A DNA stretch of 5,963 nt from positions 6,117 to 12,079 of the forward strand of contig DIPB01000033.1 of assembly GCA_002426275.1 (NCBI GenBank). The letters are read 5' to 3'. The DNA comes from Firmicutes bacterium UBA5499 (lineage in GTDB: Bacteria > Bacillota > DTU084). Shown here piece after piece: positions 1 to 5,682 of the stretch. Made by a program: the position numbers and the translations under genes. Positions within the stretch are counted from its first letter, which is position 1, and each line of letters begins with the position of its first letter. The notes beneath the pieces are model-generated. The model had not been told where the DNA came from and ran no database searches. It saw only the letters and a program-made list of their open reading frames with translations.

Positions 1-22
1 GCCACTGGCAGTCCCCTTTTTT
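1..22. terminator. Right part of a probable terminator hairpin, cut by the window edge
   Basis: The first bases read GCC-ACT-GGC-AGTCCCC followed by six T. GCC (1-3) can pair with GGC (7-9) around an ACT loop. The AGTCCCC arm (10-16) would pair with GGGGACT if that sequence lies just outside the window. The T run touches the aconitase stop codon (22-24), so on the minus strand the gene would end directly in A6-GGGGACTGCC. The form suggests a terminator for a converging plus-strand gene, possibly acting in both directions. Only half of the stem is visible, so this is an inference. Confidence 0.4.
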
Positions 23-1944
23 CAAGCCTTGTTTTTGGTATAATTCAAAAGTCCTCCGGCCAGAATAATGGCCACTTGTCGCTCCGACAGTTCATAGCTG
101 AGGTCAATAGTTGTCTTTTGAGATGATATAGCTTGAAGCCTTCCTGTTCTCTCCGCCAGTGCCTGCCGCAGATCTGGAAACTCAAGTTCGTCTTTCTGGC
201 TCAACTTTTGATAATCCTCTTGGCTGATCACTAACGGGAGAATGCCAAAGTTAACCAGATTCGCCTTGTGAATCCTGGCAAAGCTCTGGGCCAAGACCGC
301 TTTGATTCCAAGGTACATCGGGCACAGCGCGGCGTGTTCGCGGCTGGAGCCCTGGCCGTAGTTTTGTCCTCCCAGGATAATCCCGCCGCCGGCCTCTTGC
401 GCCCGCTGGGCAAAGGACGGATCCACCTGCTGGAACACATGTTGGCTTAAAGCTGGCACATTGGATCGCAAAGGCAAGATTTTAGCGCCGGCAGGCATGA
501 TGTGGTCCGTAGTGATGTTGTCCCCGACTTTTAAGAGCACTTTGCCCCGATAAGTTTCCGGCAAAGCTTTTTGGAGTGGCAGCGCCTTAATGTTGGGACC
601 GCGGCGGATTTCAACGTCGGCCTCTTGCGGCGGGATGATCATGCCGTCGTCAATGAGAAAGCTTTCGGGCTCTTCAATGGCCGGATACGCTCCCAAATCC
701 CTGGGATCTGTGAATTTACCGGCCAGGGCGCTCGCCACGCCCACTTCGGGACTGACTAAATAGACTTGCGCAGATTTAGTGCCGCTTCTGCCTTCGAAAT
801 TCCTGTTGAAGGTGCGCAGGCTAACGCCACCAGTTGGCGGCGCTTGTCCCATGCCGATGCAAGGTCCGCACGTACATTCCAGAATTCTGGCTCCGGCCTG
901 CACCATGTCCGCTAAGGCTCCGTTTTGGGACAACATGGTGAGCACCTGCTTGGAACCGGGGCTAATGACTAGCGAGACATTGGGGTGAACGCGTCTGCCT
1001 TTTAAAATTTTCGCTACCCGCATCAGATCCACATACGATGAATTAGTGCAGCTGCCTATGGCAACTTGGTTTACAGCCACATTCTCAGCGGCTAGTTTAC
1101 TGACTTTGCTCACATTATCCGGACTATGGGGCATAGCCGCCAGGGGCTCAAGCTTCTCAAGGTTGATTTCAACCACTTCGTCGTAGGTGGCGTCGCTGTC
1201 CGCCCCTAATTCTCGCCAGCTATCTTCTCTGCCTTGGGCAGCCAAAAACTCTCTTGTCACCTGGTCGCTGGGGAAAATTGAGGTTGTGGCGCCCAGTTCC
1301 GCCCCCATGTTGGTGATGGTAGCCCGCTGGGGGACGCGCAGAGAGGCCACGCCAGGGCCGGTATATTCGAAGATCTTCCCCACGCCGCCTTTCACTGTGA
1401 GCAGCCGCAGAAGCTCTAGAATTATGTCTTTGGCCGTAACCCAAGCTGGCAGCTGTCCTGTGAGATGAACGTTAACGATTTTGGGCATGGGCGTATAGAA
1501 AGCGCCTCCGCCCATGGCCACTGCCACATCCAAACCGCCGGCTCCAATTGCCAGCATGCCGATGCCTCCGCCTGTGGGCGTGTGACTGTCCGAACCGAGC
1601 AATGTTTTGCCCGGCTGTCCGAAACGTTCCAAATGTACCTGATGGCAAATGCCATTGCCCGGGCGGGAAAAGTAGATGCCGTATTTTTGGGCGATGGATT
1701 GTAAAAAGAGGTGATCGTCGGCATTTTCAAAGCCTGTTTGCAAAGTGTTGTGATCAACGTAGCTAACTGAAAGTTCTGTGCGCACTTGGGGCAGATCCAT
1801 GGCTTCAAATTGCAGATAAGCCATGGTGCCGGTTGCATCTTGGGTGAGGGTTTGATCGATCTTCAGGGCTATTTCGCTGCCAGGTTCCAGTTTTCCCTCC
1901 ACAAGGTGCGCTTTGATGATTTTTTGTGCTAAATTCAGGCCCAA
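22..1944 (-). CDS. acn: Aconitate hydratase, single-chain type (640 aa)
   Basis: Cytoplasmic [4Fe-4S] enzyme that interconverts citrate and isocitrate through cis-aconitate, in the citrate cycle or its partial forms. The expected aconitase landmarks are present in order: DHNTLQ (64-69), GSDSHTPTGGGIGMLAIGAGG (117-137), the cluster-ligand region GSCTNSS (Cys299) and CTCGPCIGMG (Cys359 and Cys362), FNRNFEGRSG (379-388), and the C-terminal swivel-domain signature NYGQGSSREHAA (528-539). At 640 residues it is shorter than E. coli AcnA or AcnB (about 870-890). It resembles the compact 'Aquifex-type' putative aconitases, with catalytic and swivel parts in one chain, rather than the two-subunit isopropylmalate isomerase. 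The start is TTG (1942-1944), chosen because AGGGAGGT (1951-1958) lies 6 bases upstream and the N-terminus MGLNLAQKIIKAHLVEG fits the family. Homoaconitase-like activity cannot be excluded from sequence. No partner gene follows in the same direction within the window. Confidence 0.95.
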   Translation of the reverse strand: MGLNLAQKIIKAHLVEGKLEPGSEIALKIDQTLTQDATGTMAYLQFEAMDLPQVRTELSVSYVDHNTLQTGFENADDHLFLQSIAQKYGIYFSRPGNGICHQVHLERFGQPGKTLLGSDSHTPTGGGIGMLAIGAGGLDVAVAMGGGAFYTPMPKIVNVHLTGQLPAWVTAKDIILELLRLLTVKGGVGKIFEYTGPGVASLRVPQRATITNMGAELGATTSIFPSDQVTREFLAAQGREDSWRELGADSDATYDEVVEINLEKLEPLAAMPHSPDNVSKVSKLAAENVAVNQVAIGSCTNSSYVDLMRVAKILKGRRVHPNVSLVISPGSKQVLTMLSQNGALADMVQAGARILECTCGPCIGMGQAPPTGGVSLRTFNRNFEGRSGTKSAQVYLVSPEVGVASALAGKFTDPRDLGAYPAIEEPESFLIDDGMIIPPQEADVEIRRGPNIKALPLQKALPETYRGKVLLKVGDNITTDHIMPAGAKILPLRSNVPALSQHVFQQVDPSFAQRAQEAGGGIILGGQNYGQGSSREHAALCPMYLGIKAVLAQSFARIHKANLVNFGILPLVISQEDYQKLSQKDELEFPDLRQALAERTGRLQAISSQKTTIDLSYELSERQVAIILAGGLLNYTKNKA

Positions 1945-1945
1945 G

Positions 1946-1975
1946 TTATAACCTCCCTGTGTAAAAATGAATCAT
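1946..1975 (-). CDS. Possible 9-residue leader peptide upstream of aconitase
   Basis: An ATG (1973-1975) preceded at 7 bases by AAGAGGAG (1983-1990) opens a frame encoding MIHFYTGRL, then TAA (1946-1948). The stop is one base before the TTG of aconitase, and the aconitase ribosome binding site lies inside the last codons of this frame. It is out of frame with aconitase, so it is not an alternative start. Seen directly: a good ribosome binding site, correct spacing and a near-abutting stop. Inferred: ribosomes ending here could re-initiate at the weak TTG start, coupling the two. A frame this short can arise by chance, and no repeated regulatory codon (for example a run of one amino acid) is present. 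Confidence 0.35.
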   Translation of the reverse strand: MIHFYTGRL

Positions 1976-1993
1976 GACAAAACTCCTCTTGAA

Positions 1994-2022
1994 ATGTTAG
2001 CATATCCGGCTTGGACTGTCAA
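1994..2022 (-). promoter_or_regulatory. Sigma-A-type promoter of aconitase
   Basis: Read on the minus strand: TTGACA (-35, 2017-2022), a spacer of exactly 17 bases, and TAACAT (-10, 1994-1999). The -35 is a perfect consensus and the -10 matches 4 of 6 positions. The transcript would start near 1987-1990, about 45 bases before the TTG start. This puts the AAGAGGAG of the candidate leader peptide at the very 5' end of the mRNA. No clear operator palindrome is visible around it. Confidence 0.75.
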
Positions 2023-2086
2023 TTTAAACGTAACTCCGGGATAATCGGCAGGACATTTACGGATGATGCCTTCTTGCTGATTACCT

Positions 2087-2221
2087 ATGAGCTTGTTCGC
2101 GGCGACGAGCGGACAGATCGCAGCATTAGGCCGTAGCAAAAAGCTAGCTGATCTTGTGGAAAAGGTGGGCCGGCCAAGAACAGCCCTGCGCAAAGAGTTT
2201 AATAATTGGCCAAAGCAATGA
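2087..2221 (+). other. Unrecognised 44-codon open frame in decayed region
   Basis: An ATG-started frame reads MSLFAATSGQIAALGRSKK and continues through KLADLVEKVGRPRTAL to end at TGA (2219-2221), with WPKQ as the last residues. The composition is protein-like (basic and amphipathic), but no ribosome binding site is evident. In another frame just upstream (about 2048-2134) the string DDAFLLITYELVRGDERTDR also looks coding. The two together suggest the 3' part of a frameshifted gene rather than a real small protein. I do not recognise the family. It lies immediately before the grpB remnant on the same strand and may belong to the same decayed cluster. It could also be chance. Confidence 0.2.
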
Positions 2222-2260
2222 TAGACCCGAGGAAAGAAAAATTATACGCCGGTCTGCGTC

Positions 2261-2588
2261 GATAAGCTCCCGCACCTGCTTCGCCTTCTCGGTTCCAGTG
2301 CCGCAGCCATTGAACATATCGGAAGCACCGCATATAACAACGGAACGCACAACCTCCACATCCTGCCGTACAACGACGGGTTTTATCAGCGCAATGAATT
2401 CCTTCAGCGGGATTATTTGCGGGAACACCACAAATTAGCTGATGAATGCGGAGCGGTAAAAGAGAGAGCCGCCAGGGAAAACGGCAGTACCATGGAGGTA
2501 TATTCGTACGCAAAGACAGAATTCAGAGGTAATCGATGCGACAGGGGAGGAAAAAGGATTTCCTCCGCAAAGCGTTTGGGAAAGTTAG
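2261..2588 (+). pseudogene. Remnant of a GrpB/UPF0157-family gene with internal deletion
   Basis: The GrpB family belongs to the nucleotidyltransferase-like fold and its cellular role is poorly defined. Translation in the frame of position 2276 gives LLRLLGSSAAAIEHIGSTA, the family's N-terminal signature (IEHIGSTAVPGL in intact members). It jumps directly to THNLHILPYNDGFYQ and FLQRDYLREHHKLADE, which match the distal half (HHLH and the FRDYLRxHPxLAxEY region). About 55-60 residues normally between these blocks, including the PIIDI segment, are absent. The distal part continues to VYSYAKTEF; EVIDATGEEKGF then follows in a different frame, ending at TAG (2586-2588), so there is a frameshift near 2525. 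The usual N-terminus before LLRLLG cannot be found in frame and no start or ribosome binding site is seen. The family call rests on memory of its motifs, not on a search, but several separate blocks agree. Confidence 0.8.
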
Positions 2589-2605
2589 AGGTGATTGATT
2601 TGCAG

Positions 2606-2819
2606 ATGAATATACAGATCAGGCAGGAAACCCAAAAAGATTATGGGCTTACATAAACAGTGGAGGAAAAAGCATTTGAAAATGAGGAGCACAGCGACCA
2701 TAAGGAACACCGTCTGGTGGTCCGGGTTAAGAAGCAATGCATTTGTGCCCGGACTTTTCCCTTGTTGCGGAAATGAACAGGAAATTATAGGGCACATTCT
2801 GCCTTGCGGAACCTGTTAA
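2606..2819 (+). pseudogene. Truncated, frameshifted GNAT N-acetyltransferase (YhbS-like)
   Basis: ATG (2606-2608), 12 bases after AGAGGTG, starts MNIQIRQETQKDYGLT, typical of the first beta strand of YhbS-like GNAT acetyltransferases, which transfer acetyl groups from acetyl-CoA. An in-frame TAA (2654-2656) interrupts it. The same frame resumes with AFENEEHSDHKEHRLVVRV, where the family has an (E)HSDxxEHxLVxRLR segment. One extra base near 2724-2727 shifts it to LRSNAFVPG (family: LRKSxAFIPELSLVAE). A further shift near 2757 gives LSLVAEMN, and a third near 2779 gives EIIGHIL. After GHIL the family similarity ends, and a TAA follows at 2817-2819. The acetyl-CoA binding loop and all downstream strands are missing, so the product cannot be functional. 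It lies 17 bases after the grpB remnant, suggesting a former two-gene unit. Confidence 0.78.
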
Positions 2820-2829
2820 AGAAAGATGC

Positions 2830-2849
2830 GGTCAGGCAGCCGTCTGACC
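2830..2849. repeat. Inverted repeat, 8-bp stem with 4-base loop
   Basis: GGTCAGGC (2830-2837) pairs with GTCTGACC (2842-2849), with one G-T wobble, around the loop AGCC. No T run follows on either strand, so it does not look like a standard intrinsic terminator. It lies about 85 bases beyond the stop of the HD-GYP gene and could stabilise the 3' end of that transcript. Confidence 0.35.
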
Positions 2850-2886
2850 AGCTGCTCGACGTATTCGGCAATGGCGCGAGAGCCGT

Positions 2887-2908
2887 GACGTTTTCAAATC
2901 GTAACGTC
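2887..2908. terminator. Weak hairpin downstream of the HD-GYP gene
   Basis: GACGTT (2887-2892) pairs with AACGTC (2903-2908) across a 10-base loop, 24 bases past the stop codon of the c-di-GMP operon. On the plus strand it is followed by the T-rich CGCTTTATTTT. On the minus strand, the direction of the operon, no T run follows. It is therefore a poor terminator for the operon and only a possible one for plus-strand transcription out of the decayed genes. The stem is short. Confidence 0.25.
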
Positions 2909-2932
2909 GCTTTATTTTGTCAGCCGCGCTGA

Positions 2933-4222
2933 TCAATTGCTTGAAGCACAAGCGCTGATATATTTTGGGGCGTGTAATTCGTGGTAATTCTCGACAGCTC
3001 TTTCAGCCGATTCCCTGCGCATACAGGAGACGGACTCATAGTTGTCAACGAGCAGAGAACAGATTGATGGGGAAATCGCACCGCTTTCCACCATGCCTTT
3101 GAGCGTGGCAATAGCTTGTTCTTTGGACATGCCTTTGCGATAAGGCCTGTCTTCGGTTATTGCGGTAAAAATATCTGCCACGGCCATAATGCGGGATCCC
3201 AGAGGGAGACTGTTCGCCTTAAGATGAAAGGGATAACCGCGGCCGTTTAGTTTTTCATGATGGTAAGCGGCCCATTGGGTAATATCTTCAAAGCCGCTGA
3301 TTGGCTTCAAAAGCCGATATGTATAAAAACTGTGCGAGCGAATAATATCATATTCCAGAGGCTCCAGCTTATCCTGCTTTTCAAGGATTTTTTTCGGAAC
3401 CGCAAGTTTTCCGATGTCATGAAGGTTTGCGGCTATACGCATCATCTTGCATTCAGCTTCAGACATTCCGTTCAGTTCGGCTAGTTTCACCGCCGACGCG
3501 GCGACTCCGGCGGAATGCATGGCTGTAAACGTACTGCGAAAGTCGATAATCCGGGAGAAGATTTGGGTCAACTCAACTACTTCATCCAATGCCAGCTTTA
3601 TTGCTTCAAGGGATAAGTCTGCGGGGACTTCAGGCTTATGAACAAAATCCAACCAGAGAGCCTCCTGATCACAGATCTCCGAGAATGCGTCTACAATATC
3701 CGGGACAAACGTTGAATTCCGCTTACTTATGATCTCGGCTTTGATGAGGTTGATTTGGCTTATCACGCACTCATTTCTGTTTACCCGAACCGCAATTTTA
3801 TCCGCCAAATGAATAATGTGTGACAGCAAGGGAATAGCTTCCCCGCGATGAGAATTTCCTTGTCCGTTATGCCATGGAATGTGGTGGTATCTGATGACAG
3901 TTGCGGCGTCGGAAAGAAGGGAAAAGTCAGAAAGAAGGTTTGCCCCTAGGAAAGCATGGTAATTTATTGCAGGATCTTCCTCTTCAAGAAAAACAAAATT
4001 ATCGAGCGACGTGATAATAGCGCCGACATCGTGCAAAAGCGCGGCAATAACCAAAGTTCGTTTTTGCTCCACGGGAAGCCGGAGCGTATCGGCTATATGG
4101 TCTGACAGATATGCAACCTGCCAATGGTGATTGGGAACTTCGGGGCTGACTAGATCAACTGCTTTTGTTATGCAGACTAATAAATCATATAAATTTGAAA
4201 AATACTGATTGCAGCGCGACAT
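2933..4222 (-). CDS. Tandem HD-domain protein with C-terminal HD-GYP c-di-GMP phosphodiesterase (429 aa)
   Basis: Predicted cytoplasmic metal-dependent phosphohydrolase; HD-GYP domains hydrolyse cyclic di-GMP to pGpG or GMP. The C-terminal half has the whole motif set: His236 (MHSAGVA), LHDIGK (His268, Asp269, Lys272), His297 (RSHSFYTYRLL), HHEKLNGRGYP (His321, His322, GYP at 329-331) and Asp350 (VADIFTAITEDRPYR). The N-terminal half is a second HD domain with its own likely ligands: His32 or His33, LLHDVG (His64, Asp65), YHH (His113, His114) and HLAD (Asp141). It lacks a GYP motif. No receiver, PAS or membrane segment is visible, so any input must come through the first HD domain or a partner. 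The ATG is supported by GGAGGT (4228-4233) 5 bases upstream. It lies 40 bp after the GGDEF gene on the same strand, which implies one operon with opposed activities. The substrate of the first HD domain is unknown. Confidence 0.93.
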   Translation of the reverse strand: MSRCNQYFSNLYDLLVCITKAVDLVSPEVPNHHWQVAYLSDHIADTLRLPVEQKRTLVIAALLHDVGAIITSLDNFVFLEEEDPAINYHAFLGANLLSDFSLLSDAATVIRYHHIPWHNGQGNSHRGEAIPLLSHIIHLADKIAVRVNRNECVISQINLIKAEIISKRNSTFVPDIVDAFSEICDQEALWLDFVHKPEVPADLSLEAIKLALDEVVELTQIFSRIIDFRSTFTAMHSAGVAASAVKLAELNGMSEAECKMMRIAANLHDIGKLAVPKKILEKQDKLEPLEYDIIRSHSFYTYRLLKPISGFEDITQWAAYHHEKLNGRGYPFHLKANSLPLGSRIMAVADIFTAITEDRPYRKGMSKEQAIATLKGMVESGAISPSICSLLVDNYESVSCMRRESAERAVENYHELHAPKYISACASSN

Positions 4223-4262
4223 AAATTACCTCCGCGGGGCGACCCCAGCTTTTTCGAAGAGC

Positions 4263-5147
4263 TTATTTTTCTGTTTTACGACGTTTTTTCGCTTCATACA
4301 TTTTTTCGTCAGCGAATCTGATGATTTCTTCTGCGCTCAGACCTGAGACTGGCATAGTGACTACACCTTGGGACACCACAATTGTTATCTGGTTGTCTTG
4401 GATAGAAACCTTTGTTTCATCAAAACGACGATAGATTCGTTCCGAAATCCTAAGAGCTCCTTGACTGTCGGTGCCGTTCAGGCAGACAACGAATTCATCT
4501 CCACCATAACGGGCTACCCAATCCGTATCGTTTCTAAGACAGTCACGAATCGTATTGGCCGCCTGCTTTAAAATCTTATCTCCGGCAGCATGTCCAAACG
4601 TATCATTGACCGTTTTCAGGTTATCGATATCGATAAAAATCACAGACAGCGGTTTTTTGCTCATTTTAGCGCTAACGATATTGACGGGTAAACGATCGAC
4701 TAAAAAGCGGCGATTGTAAAGCGACGTCAGTTCATCTCTGATTATCATATCATTGATATCTTTAACGACATCGCTCATTAACTTACCGTTTTGATAGTCT
4801 CCCGAACCGATCATCATGGTATCGGTCACATTTTTTAAAAGCTCCAGCACCATTGGCTTTTCGGCGGAGTCTATAGGCAATGCGGTAACCAGCATTATTT
4901 CTTCAGGGCTATGTTCTAGCTTCATAAAGCTTCTTTGTTCACGATGAGCCCGCACGGAGATGCAGTTGTCGCAGATCTGTCCGCTTCCCCAATAAGCGTA
5001 ACATATTTCACGCGTTTCGCTCGCGCTGCAATCGCGATATTCCATAACTCGTTTCCGGAGAGGATCCACAATCCGAACTGAATCATACATTTTATGAAAG
5101 AAATTCAAGTTTGCTTCTAACTTATTTAAGGTCATTTTTTCTGGCAT
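4263..5147 (-). CDS. Diguanylate cyclase (GGDEF) with cysteine-rich N-terminal domain (294 aa)
   Basis: Predicted soluble enzyme that condenses two GTP into cyclic di-GMP. The GGDEF domain spans about residues 136-294: DELTSLYNRR (138-147), FIDIDNLKTVNDTFGHAAGD (171-190, with the metal-binding Asp173) and the active-site loop ARYGGDEFVV (GGDEF at 215-219). The inhibitory I-site, normally RxxD ending six residues before GGDEF, reads NDTD (207-210), so its arginine is missing. The N-terminal region (about 15-105) is PAS-like in layout and holds four cysteines (40, 49, 59 and 62) around CYAYWGSGQICDNC, followed by VRAHREQRSFMKLEH and MLVTALPI. I recall similar regions in clostridial cyclases. 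Binding of a metal, cofactor or redox signal is inference. No transmembrane segment is seen. The start at 5147 is preferred over the in-frame ATG at 5192 because AAGGAG (5155-5160) lies 7 bases upstream, whereas 5192 has no binding site. Confidence 0.94.
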   Translation of the reverse strand: MPEKMTLNKLEANLNFFHKMYDSVRIVDPLRKRVMEYRDCSASETREICYAYWGSGQICDNCISVRAHREQRSFMKLEHSPEEIMLVTALPIDSAEKPMVLELLKNVTDTMMIGSGDYQNGKLMSDVVKDINDMIIRDELTSLYNRRFLVDRLPVNIVSAKMSKKPLSVIFIDIDNLKTVNDTFGHAAGDKILKQAANTIRDCLRNDTDWVARYGGDEFVVCLNGTDSQGALRISERIYRRFDETKVSIQDNQITIVVSQGVVTMPVSGLSAEEIIRFADEKMYEAKKRRKTEK

Positions 5148-5482
5148 ATGTATTCTCCTTAACCAAATAAAGTACCAGTGGAAAAAGAGCATTTTTTTCT
5201 GGCTCGCAATTCTGTTTCCGGTTCGCGTAAAGTATGTCCATTAGCGAATAATCAGTTTATCCAGCCGTAGGCGCAATGGTTCGAGAAGCATTGTTTTTTT
5301 CATAAGGGAGCTTTTTCTGTGACGTTCTCACATTTCATCGAGAAAAGGAAGAAAGGTTATGGATTGCGCGACGCAAACGCCTTCTGCTGGATGATGCCAT
5401 TCTTAATGGTCTGCATACGACGCCTTATTGAAACAGTGCTTTGTCACGAATTATTCTGACTAGCCGACGCGTTAATGATGTT

Positions 5483-5511
5483 ATTATAGCGTAAGATCCA
5501 GAAAATGGCAA
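5483..5511 (-). promoter_or_regulatory. Strong sigma-A-type promoter facing the GGDEF/HD-GYP operon
   Basis: On the minus strand: TTGCCA (-35, 5506-5511), 17-base spacer, TATAAT (-10, 5483-5488). This is a perfect -10 and a 5/6 -35 at ideal spacing. Transcription would begin near 5476, leaving a leader of about 330 bases before the GGDEF start at 5147. No equally good promoter was found closer to that gene. The inverted repeat CGCTAA/TTAGCG lies just upstream of the -35. Confidence 0.6.
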
Positions 5512-5517
5512 ACTGTA

Positions 5518-5539
5518 CGCTAATATTGGTAGCTTAGCG
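5518..5539. repeat. Inverted repeat CGCTAA-N10-TTAGCG
   Basis: CGCTAA (5518-5523) and TTAGCG (5534-5539) are perfect inverted arms separated by 10 bases, directly upstream of the -35 of the operon promoter (5506-5511). The arm spacing is close to two helical turns centre to centre, which would suit a dimeric regulator. A further TTAGCG occurs at 5241-5246. Six-base arms can arise by chance. Confidence 0.3.
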
Positions 5540-5624
5540 ATATGAAATCTCTGTTTTCCGCTGTAATTATGGCGTCAGGGTAACACGCTCATGAGTCGCT
5601 ATCACAGATATAATCCGCTGACTG

Positions 5625-5652
5625 TTGATCTTTTCACACATTATGCTATGAT
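5625..5652 (+). promoter_or_regulatory. Probable promoter of the RNA methyltransferase gene
   Basis: TTGATC (-35, 5625-5630), 16-base spacer, TATGAT (-10, 5647-5652). The -10 matches 5 of 6 positions and the -35 matches 4 of 6. Transcription would begin near 5659, about 25 bases before the ATG at 5683, giving a short leader that contains the AGAGG ribosome binding site. Confidence 0.55.
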
Positions 5653-5682
5653 CTGCTTATGAAGAAACGAAGAGGTGCGTCC

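Larger units (their letters stand above)
2802..2932. other. Junction region without recognisable gene
   Basis: Between the last recognisable GNAT codon and the HD-GYP stop codon there is no intact gene. On the minus strand, a stretch from about 2893 down to a TAA at 2816-2818 reads SRAIAEYVEQLVRRLPDRIFL-like sequence (residues split over 21 codons). On the plus strand the opposite frame is also open. Either could be the tail of another lost gene. I recognise neither. Two small hairpins lie here and are listed separately. Confidence 0.3.
5193..5640. other. Divergent intergenic region and long operon leader
   Basis: No confident gene lies here. It holds the minus-strand promoter at 5483-5511 and the untranslated leader that would follow it. 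A hairpin CCATT-CTT-AATGG lies at 5397-5409. A weak GAGC/GCTC stem followed by five T in the minus direction lies about 40-60 bases before the GGDEF start and might act as a poor attenuator. A plus-strand TATAAT (5609-5614) has no matching -35. Small frames exist on both strands (plus 5319-5459; minus 5357-5416), but none is convincing. I do not recognise a known riboswitch. Confidence 0.5.

Noticed and set aside
1422..1838. A 138-codon open frame on the minus strand inside the aconitase gene, and several plus-strand frames over the same gene
   Set aside because: They overlap a fully convincing aconitase in other frames, have no family resemblance and are shadows of its coding bias.
2154..2513. 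Open frames of about 95-104 codons on both strands over the grpB remnant
   Set aside because: They show no family resemblance, lack ribosome binding sites and run across the GrpB-like blocks in wrong frames.
4236..4246. GGGG-CGA-CCCC hairpin between the cyclase and HD-GYP genes as a terminator
   Set aside because: Only four base pairs, no T run in the direction of the operon, and it lies right next to the HD-GYP ribosome binding site.
5145..5192. In-frame upstream ATG (5192) as the start of the GGDEF protein, adding 15 residues
   Set aside because: No ribosome binding site precedes it, while AAGGAG stands 7 bases before the ATG at 5147.
5241..5303. 20-residue minus-strand frame starting MKKTMLLEPL in the leader of the cyclase gene
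   Set aside because: No ribosome binding site before its ATG and too short to distinguish from chance.
5370..5381. GACGCAAACGCC on the plus strand, reminiscent of the GACGCAAAGCC core of the class I c-di-GMP riboswitch, near c-di-GMP genes
   Set aside because: The core has an inserted base, the partner GGCAAACC segment and the second half of the aptamer are absent, and it is on the strand opposite to the cyclase operon.
5609..5614. Perfect TATAAT on the plus strand as a promoter of the methyltransferase gene
   Set aside because: No acceptable -35 lies 16-18 bases upstream and there is no TG extension; the TTGATC/TATGAT pair downstream is better placed.
5659..5682. In-frame upstream ATG of the RNA methyltransferase (adds MKKRRGAS)
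   Set aside because: It coincides with the expected transcription start and has no ribosome binding site; AGAGG precedes the ATG at 5683.
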